From Fragum whitleyi (Eukaryota > Mollusca > Bivalvia > Cardiida > Cardiidae), in assembly GCA_948146395.1 (NCBI GenBank), contig OX411544.1, positions 51,833,933 to 51,897,932 of the forward strand: a DNA stretch of 64,000 nt. Direction: 5' to 3'. Under the pieces are notes generated by a model, which saw only the letters and a list, made by a program, of their open reading frames with translations, had not been told where the DNA came from and did no database searches. The position numbers and the translations under genes are program-made. Positions 23,601 through 33,925 of the stretch are shown piece after piece (position 1 is the first letter of the stretch; every line of letters starts with the position of its first letter).

Positions 23601-25789
23601 CTCACGAGTTACAAATTTTTCAGCAACCAGCCCTGTGGTCAGGATGTAAAAGCGTTTCGCGAGCGCTTTGAGATGATACCCCGCTTTGCACGTGCACATA
23701 CGTGCAAAGCGGGGAATCATTTTGAAAGCGCTTCGCTAACGTTTTCATCCTGAACGCAGGGCTGGCAGTATTAGTATATGCGTAATTCACGCTTGAAACA
23801 ACACGCAATTTTTAATCAGGTATCCATGTAATCAGAGAGAAAATCCAATAAAGTTTGTTTTTTAGTAACGATACATCACTATTGCCATAGTAACCGTTTC
23901 ATCTATCCACCATTATCATAATTGGGGTTAAATTTTAGGATTGTTGAGAGGGGTGATTAGAATTTATTTGTTTGAATCATTTAAGGTTATATTTTAGTCG
24001 TTGGTGAATTTGACGGTTCACAGACTGAAGAAAAGATTTCTTTTATACTCTCTTATTATGATCTCTAGGAAACTTATATGTTATCTGCAATTTTCTAGAA
24101 AGCTAATTTGTTGTGCTACTATACTGTTATTTTTATATTTTCTAGATTTTTAATACACCGGATAAAATTGTTCTAAAGGAAGATTACGGAAAAACGCTGC
24201 ACTATCAAAACATTTTTCTACATGCAAGTTTCAATATACCAGTACTCTTCAAAAATTGAATGAACTTTAATTTCACGTCACAAATGAAATTTCAATTAGA
24301 ACATTGAAGTCATAATTTACAGCCAAGATCATATTTCATCTGTATTAATTGTACTTATTTTAATGAATTTTTTGAAATGCCATGAGATTATGAGGTGATC
24401 TTTTCATGGTTGCTATCTTCAACCTTTTTAGTAAAAAAAGAATATTTAAAATTTCAATGTTTTGGTTAAGTAAAAAAGTTTAAAATAATGGCTTTTGAAT
24501 AAGGTTATTTAGAATATTCATTTTATGGAAAATGCAACAGATTTCTAAACATAAGATCAAATACAAGTTTGTGCCTTGGGATAAGGCCTAACTAGCCTAA
24601 ATGCTTTCTAGTGAATTATCAGGATTTCTTAGTTTTGCTTTATAAAATCGGGGATGAATATGCCAAAAATCTCTCCAGGTTGTCATGTAATCACGTGTAA
24701 AATGACGCGCTTTAAGTTAAACTTTCACACTTTACCTTATCTTAGCACCATAGAAAATAACATACCTTATAAAAAAATCATTTCTTGAATTGACTTAGCT
24801 TAAATTAGAAAATGCACTTTGAAAACGAAACATTTTTTAGATTTTGCTGAGTTTGACCTTCACAAATTACATTTCCCTTACTTTAGTACCTTTTGCCTGG
24901 TCTCTTCATACGCATGGGATCGTAGAAAAAAAGTAGAAAAAAAGGTTTTTAAAACCAGATAATGCTAGCAGTAAATTGACTTTTTCCATATTTGATAAGC
25001 TTGACGTTGAAAGATTAAAATCGCCTTGTAAGACTTTGCTGTTGGAATCTTTTTGTTTGAAAGAGGTTTTACGTCACTTTCAACAATCTCTTGTGTATAT
25101 TGCGGTGGCTGGAGTACCTAACAATGGATTAATGGCATTTCTCTTACCAGTACTACCAATACATCCTTTTATAGCCTCCAGGTGCTATTCCGCATAGGTC
25201 AACGATTATCAATCTATTGGTGGAAGACACACAGTCGGAAAGGATGAGTGCCGCCACCGGAAATCTAACTGTTAGGATCTAAAGAAGTATATCGAGGGAA
25301 TAGTGCAAATCATAGTTTGTGTCTATACACTGTATAGACACATACGGTGTTTTTGCTCTAAGTCCTCAAGATTCGTAACCAAGTAAGCCGGGTACACATG
25401 GACAGTTCTCGGTGCAACCATGGATAAGCTTTCACTTATTGATGAGATCCATCATCAATCGAAATATGATCATTATGTATCGAATAGGCTGAAAGAATAT
25501 GGCGATTTAAGCTGTTTTGTCTAGGTTTTACAGATATACGGACAGACTCAAATACATACAGATAGATAGACGGACAACCGTAACGGAACATGCCCTCCTG
25601 GTCGTAACTTTGTTGGGGAACAAAAAGGAAAAAGAAATACTTACGAAAGGCTCGAAGTGGATGCTTTGATATGGCTTTACAGTAGAGTAACGGATCCCTG
25701 TCTCTCTGGGCTTGTTGCTTTCTCAAGGTCTCGAGCTCAGCACCGACAACCCTCTCTTCCGGCGACCAATCATATTCCCGATTGATCAT
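15783..25789 (-). CDS. Dispatched/Patched-domain RND-type transporter, C-terminus not found
   Basis: Five exons join in frame: 25645-25789, 20192-22113, 18446-18670, 16534-16659 and 15783-15914, giving 850 residues. Order: cytoplasmic N-terminus; TM1 (~50-72); large extracellular loop with NCS glycosylation site; TM2-TM6 (~306-460), a sterol-sensing-domain block holding the TM4 motif GIGADNFFVFFDVW (~370-383) and the TM6-side FGLFAGTVVIVNY; a ~195-residue Ser/Asn/Pro-rich cytoplasmic loop; TM7 (~661-678); then the second extracellular loop. The order matches 12-TM Dispatched/PTCHD proteins, which move lipidated Hedgehog or sterols using cation flux. The second Asp of the usual GADD is Asn here. 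TM8-12 are missing; family members usually exceed 900-1000 residues, so exons remain to be found. Substrate unknown; Dispatched-like rather than Patched is my best reading. Confidence 0.85.
16534..16659 (-). CDS. Dispatched-like gene, exon 4 (loop 2)
   Basis: Acceptor ACTTTTCAG, 42 codons in phase 0/0, donor GTAACTTT. Peptide AFCDKLENMDEGRANLLKL... VRCFFYNMDAFLK continues the second extracellular loop, again with two cysteines. Confidence 0.8.
16811..17313. mobile_element. Nested MITEs: CAGTTAA element inside a snapback arm
   Basis: The outer snapback has a 35-bp left arm (16811-16845) matching the right arm 17279-17313 at 33 of 35 positions, continuing into CCACAATAATTTCT and AGAAATTATTGTGG. 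Its left arm is interrupted by a CAGTTAA-family element (16846-17218; CAGTTAACAACATCGTGAAA to TTTCACGATGTTGTTAACTG). The whole lies in the intron between exons 3 and 4 of the Dispatched-like gene. Confidence 0.75.
17585..17619. repeat. (TTG)n microsatellite
   Basis: About eleven uninterrupted TTG/GTT units within the intron. Confidence 0.95.
18080..18391 (+). mobile_element. Composite A+B element, copy 3
   Basis: Module A 18080-18233 and module B 18234-18391, joined exactly as in the 3752 copy. It sits in the intron and ends about 55 bp from the 3' end of Dispatched-like exon 3. Confidence 0.8.
18446..18670 (-). CDS. Dispatched-like gene, exon 3 (loop 2)
   Basis: Acceptor TTTGTTTTAG and donor GTTGGTAT bracket 75 codons in phase 0/0. 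Peptide FGVLPEDHPFEVADG... EIYMVWGLKQNDMSVC follows directly on TM7's RADNEL, as in the family where TM7 is followed by a luminal/extracellular segment. Two cysteines (in SVCQF and AECDG) could form a disulfide. Confidence 0.85.
18905..19205 (-). mobile_element. Pearl-like element, single unit
   Basis: TGACCTTGACAGATGACCTT motifs, one unit with GCCAAATATTAGCTTTG, a GGAC/AGAC microsatellite (about 19108-19158), and a GGGGGCATAAAA end. It lies in the intron between exons 2 and 3. The 119-codon minus-strand frame is only the microsatellite read as codons. Confidence 0.6.
19206..20191. other. Intron sequence, nothing further recognised
   Basis: Intron between exons 2 and 3 of the Dispatched-like gene. 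No repeat or second gene seen. Confidence 0.5.
20192..22113 (-). CDS. Dispatched-like gene, large exon (TM1-TM7)
   Basis: Acceptor ACCATTTCAG, 1922 nt open, donor GTAAGTTTG. The split codon with exon 1 gives Leu. It encodes TM1, loop 1 (with SHPNTRVRFAFFLG and YDPRFERINEVLA), TM2 (FKDIMWVGASIGFIFCLM), TM3, TM4 with GADN, TM5 (MLFTSLTTAVAFFANTI), TM6, the low-complexity cytoplasmic loop and TM7 (WVLLLAMGGVLGFFIY), ending in RADNEL. Such a long single exon in an intron-rich genome suggests an old intron loss or retrocopy origin of this part (inference). Confidence 0.9.
22140..22300. mobile_element. Snapback MITE, TTAA family, copy 3
   Basis: Arms GTAATAGTTCCGCAACATTT and GGAACTTTTACGTGTCC, inner ACCGAGGTTTCC with GGAAACATCGGT, right end CCATTACCTTAA. 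The left terminus is eroded. It starts 26 bp upstream of the acceptor of the large Dispatched-like exon. Confidence 0.7.
22545..22640. mobile_element. Fragment of TGTGACCC-type MITE
   Basis: GTTTGACTGCGCTGTCAGCG, then CGACACTTTACGCACTGACC, then GGTCCCTTTTGGCCTGACAC. This matches one end of the family, with the terminal part diverged. Confidence 0.55.
22808..22993. mobile_element. MITE with ~44-bp terminal repeats (GGGaCCTGTTTCAT)
   Basis: Left end CCTGTTTCATCAAAACATTT is mirrored by the right end AAATGTTTTGATGAAACTGG, and the match continues inward through GACAAAAAT. GGGCC-GTTTCAT ends recall PIF/Harbinger or ISL2EU-like elements, but no clear target duplication is visible. Confidence 0.65.
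23304..23458. mobile_element. Snapback MITE, TTAA family, copy 4
   Basis: Begins TTAAGGTAGTCGACCCGTAA and ends TTACGGGTCCACTACCATAA, with the degenerate inner arms ACCGAGATTTCCTAATGA and AACCTTGGTCATC. Confidence 0.7.
23631..23761. mobile_element. Hairpin MITE, CAGGATG family, copy 1
   Basis: Near-perfect hairpin. Ends CCCTGTGGTCAGGATG and CATCCTGAACGCAGGG, with the apical stem ACCCCGCTTTGCACG paired with CGTGCAAAGCGGGG around an 8-base loop. A second copy at 35953-36073 shares the GCTTTGCACG core and the CAGGATG ends. The overlapping 60-120-codon frames are repeat artefacts. Confidence 0.75.
23762..25047. other. Intron sequence, nothing recognised
   Basis: AT-rich sequence in the first coding intron of the Dispatched-like gene. 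Confidence 0.45.
25048..25260 (-). mobile_element. SINE family 1, head-truncated copy
   Basis: Reverse complement reads GGTGGCGGCACTCATCCTTT, CCTATGCGGAATAGCACC, CCATTGTTAGGTACTCCAG, then GTGACGTAAAACCTC and a CAAA-rich tail. It matches 42885-43161 but lacks most of the tRNA head. It lies in the first coding intron of the Dispatched-like gene. Confidence 0.75.
25317..25341. repeat. Short palindrome GTGTCTATACAC family
   Basis: GTGTCTATACACTGTATAGA is part of a 23-bp inverted repeat. A relative, GTGTCTAGACACCGTAGAGA, with similar flanks (AGTTTGTGTCTA before, TGTTTTT after) is at 57652-57675. Confidence 0.5.
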
Positions 25790-25840
25790 CTTGTTAGATT
25801 TTCTTCACGTCAGCGAATAAACGGTTTGAGAGTTATGTTT
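25645..25840 (-). CDS. Dispatched-like gene, first coding exon
   Basis: Acceptor TTTATTTACAG before 25840, then 51 nt of 5' untranslated leader, then ATG at 25789-25787 and 48 codons plus one base, ending at donor GTAAGTAT. The peptide starts MINREYDWSPEERVVG and includes DPLLYCKAISKHPLRAF leading into TM1. The acceptor implies at least one further upstream non-coding exon beyond 25840. No in-frame ATG precedes the chosen start within the exon. Confidence 0.8.
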
Positions 25841-26130
25841 CTGTAAATAAATAAACAATATATAGTTGATTTTCTTTTAAACATCGAAACAACAAATTGA
25901 AACTAGAGCTGTGGCAAAGCGGACTAATACCCCCTCGTTCCTCCCTTACCACCACCACCATCACCAGCGCTTTATCAAAATATAAGTGCTACTTGTGTAC
26001 GATTTGATAGTTAACAAATTGAGACTTCAAGTTATATGCATGTGAATGATAATATATAGCCTATGTCACTCTAGGTAAGGGTCTGGAAAGGACAAGGTCT
26101 AAACGAAAATTTAACAACAAGAGCACCGCA

Positions 26131-26760
26131 AGCGGTGCCAACGCTCGGCTGTTTATTTCTTCGGAAAATGCAAATTTATGAACTTGGTGCCTACAGAAAT
26201 GTCTTGTCCCAAGCAATGATCATGTGAAATACGAAGGCTCTATGACTAACCATTCAAAAGTTATGACAGAGATAAGTTTATACTAATTTATTTTAGTTCG
26301 ATTGCGACGAAAGCTCAAGCTTATAGAATCGCTCTCGAACACTCATTCCTGATGTTTTCACGTCCCCGAGAGAGAGGCAGTGGTTTTAAACCCACTGCTA
26401 CCCATTTTTATAGCTGGGTGAACTAGGGCTGGCTATTAAGTGTTTTGCCCATAAACACACCCCGTCGACAGTGGGGCTCGAACCACGGACCTCCAGGTCA
26501 CGGGTCGAGTGCATTTACCACTAGGCCACCGAGGCAGTCTCGGACAGAGATTAGATTTTTGTAAGAAATTTGACCTTGAAAAATGACCTTGACTTTGAGT
26601 GATGACCTTGAACTTGGTTCCTACAGAAAGGTCTTGTCCCAAGCAATGATCATGTGAAATATGAAGGCTCTATCACTTACCATTCAAAAGTTATGATCAA
26701 GGTTAAAGTTTGTTACGCCAACGCCAACGACGCTAAGATGATCATAATACCTCGGGTTTT
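26131..26760 (+). mobile_element. Tandem-unit element interrupted by a SINE
   Basis: Two copies of a unit (GTCTTGTCCCAAGCAATGAT, CATGTGAAATACGAAGGCTC, CCATTCAAAAGTTATGA) at about 26200-26280 and 26630-26700. Ends GAGCACCGCAAGC/CGGCTGT and ACAGCCGAGC look inverted. SINE family 3 has inserted between the units. Confidence 0.6.
26280..26542 (-). mobile_element. SINE family 3, tRNA-derived
   Basis: Reverse complement head: GCCTCGGTGGCCTAGTGGTA (A-box region) and GGTCCGTGGTTCGAGCCCC (B box), then ATGGGCAAAACACTTAATAG and CCAGCTATAAAAATGGGTA. Flanked by imperfect direct repeats GACAGAGATAAGTTT (26265-26279) and GACAGAGATTAGATTT (26543-26558), consistent with target-primed insertion. Confidence 0.75.
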
Positions 26761-26784
26761 CTTCGAAAACAGCCGAGCTAAATA

Positions 26785-27471
26785 TGACTGTGACCTTGAC
26801 CTTTGAAATATGTGACCCAAAATTAAAAGGGCACTTCCTTGGGTCATAAGCAGCATTTGCGTGAAGTTTCATAATTCTAGATTACTTGGTTCTCGAGTAT
26901 TGTTGGATGAAAAACGTTTGCTTCAAGCGTTTTTCAAACTTTCAATATTGTTCCCATTTATATACTCTGCTTAAATGATAGTTTTTAGGACTGATTAAGA
27001 AAAGTTATTATTCAAACGAAATTGCTAATATTAAACATGATAATTATAAAGATATTTATTCAAATAATATAAGACTAATTCTCTTGGGTAACTTATTTAT
27101 ACCACCACTGTAGTAGATTGTTTTGTAGATGTATGTTTTGTAATTTGTATTGGGCCTACGGCCTTACATTAATAAACTATTTGTATTGTATTGTATTGTA
27201 TTGAGTAAGAGACCGAAAACGAAAATTGAACAAAGGCTGGCTGTGGCCTTAACCTTAGACCTATGCAACCTCAAAACAATAGGGCACTTCCTTGGGTCAT
27301 AATCAGCATTTATAGGAAGTTTCATGATTCTGGATCACTTGGTTCTTAAGTTAGAGTCCGGAAACAAAAAGGTATACGGACGGATGGACGGACGGTTGGA
27401 TGGACAGGCGGATAGACAGACAGACATGGTGAAACCAATATACCCCTCTACTTCATAGGTGGGGTATAACA
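26785..27471 (+). mobile_element. Pearl-like element split by a LINE tail
   Basis: Same units as 2736-3175: TGACCTTGACCTTTGAAAT, GGGCACTTCCTTGGGTCAT, AGTTTCATGATTCTGGATC, then GAGTCCGGAAAC, a CGGA/GGAC microsatellite (27379-27425) and a final GGTGGGGTATAA. The first unit breaks after TTCTCGAGTA at 26900 and resumes with GAGTAAGAGACC at 27203. Confidence 0.7.
26900..27203 (+). mobile_element. 3' fragment of a non-LTR retrotransposon
   Basis: A 300-bp insert ending CATTAATAAACTATTTG followed by four TATTG repeats, with GAGTA at both edges as a likely short target duplication. A pentamer repeat tail in place of poly(A) is typical of some LINE clades. No useful protein remains. Confidence 0.6.
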
Positions 27472-27689
27472 AGTAGTAGACTAGTTACGACATCTTAGCA
27501 GAAAAGCGGCGATATGTAAACCTGAGCAAAAACAGATATCGCATGAATTCGTTATTCCAAAAGTAAATATTTTTTAGCCTCGAAAAAAATCGACAATAGT
27601 GATTACGAGGTTTTGATATCACGGCGATAACTAATCATTATACGTTTCTTTCGACGATTAAATATATGATTTCTCTCTGCCTGTCGCTG

Positions 27690-28702
<1,013 letters not shown>

Positions 28703-30054
28703 TATATTATGTACTTAGTGTTTTGTATGAAAAAAAAAATATCTAACGAGGTTGGCGGAATAATTAATTCATAAATAATTAATTAATTGTCGAGACTCTG
28801 TCGAGAAAATTATCAATTCCAACCACCGAGTTTGATATTTTTCATACAATACACTAAGCACGTATTATATACTGAACAACAAAAATAACACATCCCTTTT
28901 CAATGACAAATAATTTTACCCTGAAGTCGATCGATTTACTGATATTGCATTACTTTATTTTGGCCGGCTACTGTGTACACACTTATGATAGAATTTATTC
29001 CAGAACTCATACTCAATTGAGCAGAGACACTTGAATGTGATAAACAAGTTATCTGCTCGTGCAAGACATCGAATGCATCCTACGAAAATAAAGTTGGTCG
29101 AGTACTACAGCAAACGGGATTCAAATCAAGAACACTTGAACCTGCCGTACCTAACTCGTCCATTGTAGGGTTATTTTAACATCTCTCGAAGCTATACAGT
29201 ACTTTGAATGCTGACACGATGCAGATGCTGCATTGCAAAGTGATATGAACGGAAATTCTTACTCCCTATGTCACAGTTTTTCAGGTTTAAGTGAAATAGT
29301 GATGACAGTGAACACACAAAAATTATTAATCTGAACCGAGTATCGAATCCTTAACTATAGCCATATGTAACACCCAAATGAGCAAGTCGATGTTATGGTC
29401 CATTCATCTCATGCGATTATGGACTTTCTTCGCCAACACCTTCTTTGAGTTATACCAATGCCTTTCGCCGACCAGACTTATCTCAAAATCGAGCACATCA
29501 GATACGACTTTGCAATTAGAGTGCGAAAAAGAGCACGAAAACCAAAGATTTTGTGTCAGATTGATGCAGCATGCAGAGCGAATGGCTAGCCATGTTGGGA
29601 GTAAGTCTTGTTAAAATTCAGAAATACACGTGTTAGTTATTCTTTGAGTGAAATATTGCACATGAACTCACGCGCTATTGACTTTAACAGAGTAATAGAA
29701 ACTCACTTTAATTTCAAAATTTTGATTTTAGGGGTAGTCGCTTCTATGCGCTTGTAACTCTCATGTGTCGGTGTTATTCTTTTTGTAACAAATGAATGAT
29801 AGGTCACCGTTTATTTGATATAACCATTCCTTTAAACTTTATATTATGGGAAAAGCTATATCTTAAAAATGAAACGATGCATTATTTTTGTTGTTCATAA
29901 TATTTATCTTATAACCTCTATTTGCCTTGTTTCAGCAATGCAAGTTTCTAAAAATAACCGCATTATGCCATTGTTTTGATAATATCCATGTTATGTCATA
30001 AAAAATATCATACGGGATGGTATCACACGGATATTTGTATAGTTATAAGATAAA
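28703..30054 (+). mobile_element. Composite A+B element, copy 4, interrupted
   Basis: Module A at 28703-28869 and module B at 29903-30054 in the usual order and orientation, separated by a 1.03-kb insertion. Taking out the insertion with one ATA restores exactly the A/B junction (CGTATTATATTTATC) seen in the three uninterrupted copies. Confidence 0.75.
28870..29899. mobile_element. 1.03-kb inserted DNA element, TGAACAACAAAAATAA ends
   Basis: Left end TACTGAACAACAAAAATAAC, right end ATTATTTTTGTTGTTCATA, with ATA on both sides. The interior has broken but coding-like stretches on the plus strand, such as VDVMVHSSHAIMDFLRQHL near 29385 and IRYDFAIRVRKRARKPKIL near 29500. These could be the remains of a transposase; I cannot name the superfamily. 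Confidence 0.6.
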
Positions 30055-30414
30055 AGGGGTTATCTTGTGTGATTAAAGATACTGTGAAAAAGAGAAATCG
30101 CTTGTTACAAAAACAAAATCGCCGCTAGCTATTATTCTTGGACTGTATGGGAAAGGGTTCATTTGTGCAAGGTAAATAAACAAAATGATATCAACACGTT
30201 CCGTCCGATTGCATTCGCCTTACATTCCAGTCTACGTAAAGTACATTCTCAATAAGGTCAGTGTGCCTTTTATGAAAATTACTTTTAGGAAAATAACGTA
30301 TCGATTTCCAATGATGACCTATATACGGGCTAAATAATTGTTTTATGAAAAAAATATGAAAAAAGATTTAGCGGTTTTTATTAAAACCTCATAACATCAG
30401 CACTTCTTAAGCTT

Positions 30415-30548
30415 TTGCACGGAACCTAAGTGGAACAGCAGTTGAAGGCTAGGAAAGGATGTAATTGAAGTACTGATTCGAGAAATCTCAAGAAATAATG
30501 ATTCCGCCGCCGAAATATGACTGAAAAAAAAATTAAAAGCGAATTTAG
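30415..30548 (+). mobile_element. Degenerate SINE family 1 fragment
   Basis: GGCTAGGAAAGGATGTAATT, then GAAGTACTG, then GCCGCCGAAATATGACTGAA. Resembles the 3' half of the SINE at 42885-43161. Confidence 0.5.
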
Positions 30549-31499
30549 GTCCGATTCAAAGAAACCAAAAATTTGCAAAGGACATTTAAATGGCCGATCT
30601 ATGGACAATTTAACAAATTTGATATTATCTGAGAAAATAATAAATAATATGAAATAATTATCTGAAAAAAATCGCAAATATACCTATATAGAAACATAAC
30701 ATTAACCATTATTGAGAACGCCTAGTTGTAAATAAGTCTTTCATTGAATTGTTTACAGTATAACCTTAATTCTTTCTAAGAAGAAACATTTTATTATAAT
30801 TATCATTATTATAACAAAAGTCTCGTAAAACCCGTTTATTCCAACAGAATTTGCGGATTGTTTAGCCGTTTTGTCGTCCTGAACACAGCGCCGGAAGTTC
30901 GAATCATAACAATTCGGGTATTTTGGTGCAAGCGAACTCATGCAAAGACCAGTCACCCCTATACACATTAAAACGATACCTTTTTTCCAAATGAGACCCG
31001 TCATGCGAAAGCTGACCGTCTTAAAAATCCTTTTAAGTTAATATTTCAAAAATAAAAACAGTTGGATCAAGATATCGCGTTTCGCGAATGTCTATATTTG
31101 AAGCTTAAAAATCTTAAAAAGTACCCACAACATAGAATACCATTGATGAAATAATTACAATTCCAAAATTTGAGAATGACAATACCTCCTCCTTACATCC
31201 GTACTTTTCACAATAACTAAAAAATCAATTTAGATATGTTTTGTAGAGGGAAGGAGCGACACAATGTTACTAGAAGTTTTGGTCCAACCCCATTCCGTGT
31301 TTTGGTTACATAAAATATGTTTCTTTTTTTTTCAATACCAAGCACTGATTCAAAATAGTAAACAGCGTTGGGAAAGAAGAAATTGTTTATCACTAGAAAT
31401 GTGCTAGTCTTGGTGATGTCAAGTTTAAAAGAAGTTTAGGATGGATTTGTACAACGTAGTCTGATAACTGAACAAGACTTGGTATTCATCTAATTAGTA
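30549..31499. other. No gene recognised
   Basis: Only a short TGTGACCC-like end fragment (about 30985-31010, GAGACCCGTCATGCGAAAG) is visible. Confidence 0.4.
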
Positions 31500-31846
31500 C
31501 AGTCAATCTTGCTCGAGCGACCACGTCTATTAAGCGACCACTTTTATAAAGCGACCATCGTAAATAGTCCCTTCGCCATGAGTAAAATTTCCGAAAAAGT
31601 GGACATTCTTTAACGATAAATGATTTTGTTTAATCTTATAACGTTAGAATCCATAAGAATCGTCTCATTGAGACGATTCTTATGGAATCGAACATCCTAA
31701 GATTCGGTCAGAATTATGCTACAATCTGTATATTCTATAAAAGAAAATACGTCTTTTTATCATCAATTATTGTATTAAGCGACCATTTCCATAAGCGACC
31801 GCCTTTTAATGGTCCCCTTAGTGGTCGCTTAACGCAAGTTTATCTG
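31500..31846. mobile_element. MITE with CAGTCAA ends and TA duplication
   Basis: Left CAGTCAATCTTGCTCGAGCG, right CGCTTAACGCAAGTTTATCTG, flanked by TA (31498-31499 and 31847-31848). Repeated AAGCGACCA motifs lie inside each end. A perfect palindrome CCATAAGAATCGTCTC/GAGACGATTCTTATGG marks the centre (31653-31687). Ends fit pogo/Tigger-type Tc1/mariner relatives. Confidence 0.75.
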
Positions 31847-32382
31847 TAGTTCCAAAGAGATATATGATGTGAGTAGTGTTCAGCTTAAACCATCTTTTAC
31901 TTTCTAAATGTACATATTCTTTTCTTGAATATTCAATAGATGTGCGAAAAATAATGACACATAAACAACCTCTAAAGCGGTAAATAAATAATTACATTCA
32001 TTATAATGGGATTAAACTCATAACTCACCATGAAACAGCGATTTTTAAGTGAATTCCGTATTCTAATTTTAGTGAATGTATTCAGCGTCTGACCATATAT
32101 GCTGAAAAAAATCTAGTTAAAAGTCCAATTCACTATTTCACCTTTTTTTTCAATTCCTATCTCCGCTACTTCAATGTTTGTATTGACAAGTAGATCTACA
32201 GCTGTGTTATGTAAAATGACAGAACGATCATTGGTGATTATGCTACAATGAATATAGCCTCGATTTGGAAAAAGGTTGAAATTAAATAGTAACGCTCCAG
32301 ATAAAGAGATAATCGGACATAATTTAAGCTCCGAACACTGCTTACATGACAGTTACATAAGCGCGTGACTGTCAGAGACAAT

Positions 32383-32433
32383 GGAGAGAGAAAGAGAGAG
32401 AGAGAGAGAAAAAGACAGAGAAAAAGAGAGAAG
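32383..32433. repeat. (GA)n microsatellite
   Basis: Interrupted GAGAGA/AAAGAGAG tract. Confidence 0.9.
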
Positions 32434-32506
32434 GCAACATTGTACAAAGGCACTTTTTCATCTCACTGTTAATTGAAAATAATTGTCTTACTGTTTTAAA
32501 CGTATG

Positions 32507-32508
32507 AA

Positions 32509-32555
<47 letters not shown>

Positions 32556-32578
32556 CATTATTATCATTATTATTAATC

Positions 32579-32638
<60 letters not shown>

Positions 32639-32664
32639 CATCATTATTATTATTATTATTATTG
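32507..32664. repeat. (TTA)n microsatellite, ~155 bp
   Basis: ATT repeats with occasional ATC interruptions. The poly-Leu/poly-Tyr frame over it is not a gene. Confidence 0.97.
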
Positions 32665-32889
32665 TTACAGTTCATACAACCGAGAAAATAAAACGTTTGC
32701 GAAAGTTTGAGAACACGTGCAAAGCAGAGTACAATTTTTAAACGTTTTGAACATTTTTGATCTAGATCGCAATGTTGATTTTTGTAGATTTGAACGCTTT
32801 TCGGCCTTTATAAGAAATTAGGAGAGCCTCTTTAGTTTTCGTGGAAGAAAGAAAAGAAGTAGTTTCAGTCTTATAAGGTTTTTTATATA

Positions 32890-33149
32890 TACAACCAGTC
32901 ACATGAAAAGGACCATCCGGGAATTCTGTAAAATGAATATTTAAAAAAGGAATTTGATCCAGCATAGGTCAACCAGAAGTCGCATTTCAAAAATTCTTTC
33001 AGTGGAAGGTAGATTGATCATTCTAGTTTCAGCAAATAAGCACGGTGCAAAATTTTCTAAACTAGTCTGTCTGCGCAGGCCGCGCAGCCTGACTAGGGTC
33101 GACACATTACGCACTACCAAGATGGGCCCTTTTCGCCTGACGGGTCACA
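32890..33149. mobile_element. MITE, TGTGACCC family, inverted copy
   Basis: Right end GGCCCTTTTCGCCTGACGGG continues to TCACA-TA. The interior in reverse order has AGGTCAACCAGAAGTCGCAT and CTGCGCAGGCCGCGCAGCCT. The left end CAGTCACATGAAAAGGACC is diverged. Confidence 0.7.
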
Positions 33150-33659
33150 TATTGTTCCATTAACAAACAACGTTTTCTTCGTCTCTGAAATTCTGAATTG
33201 ATTGTCAGAACTTTTCTAATTGACTTTCTGATCTCTGTCCCGTATATATGCCGTCATCCCCTTAGCAACTCTTCAACAGAACTGTATTCCCTTCAGCCTG
33301 CTATATTCATGCGCAGAATCTAACAATGAGGGTAAACCTCTGATGGAACTAATCTCTTGTTAAGAGATTAATTTTACGGAGTTCACAGATGGTTCTCTCT
33401 CGTTTGACAGGTCACAGGTTTCTTCTCGTTTTGTTTTTGATTTAATGTTGTTTCGTCCCTTTGTTCACCCGCCCTCCCTCCCTAAAAAGTCCATTGTTAA
33501 CAGAAGCTATGCCAAGTTTCACCACTAAGCACGTTAGAGTACGCGTGTCTTCTCAAATAACATATAGACTACAATTGTTAAGTTCGATCGACCAAGTCAA
33601 CTTATCCACAATTAGATATGGATCAGTGATTACAATATAACCGACTTCAAAAACTTCAG

Positions 33660-33735
33660 TTTTTGTCGGTACATAAGCTCAGTCGGTAGAGCACCTGACT
33701 TGAAACTTGGATACCGTTGGTTCGGTTCCCGGGCT
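33660..33735 (+). repeat. tRNA-like SINE head
   Basis: AAGCTCAGTCGGTAGAGCAC (A-box-like) and GTTGGTTCGGTTCCCGGGC (B-box-like) at tRNA spacing. The acceptor ends do not pair well and the anticodon arm is weak, so this is a SINE-derived pseudo-tRNA, not a working gene. It is followed by a fragment of the GTGACATTTCC MITE (about 33760-33795). Confidence 0.55.
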
Positions 33736-33925
33736 ACACACAAACAAACTAATTGGGCACGTGCGTGACATTTCCAACCATTTAACATGTGCGTGATAGA
33801 AAGACGTTGGGTAGCCTTGAAACTCACACAGTTCATTTAAATTGATTTTCGGTTATGAAGTGCCATTTTAGATCCGTAGCCGTCTATTGAGCGTATAGTT
33901 AAGACTCTGATCAGACTTTGCGGGC

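Noticed and set aside
32483..32710. Poly-Leu/poly-Tyr open frame
   Set aside because: Translation of a (TTA)n microsatellite.
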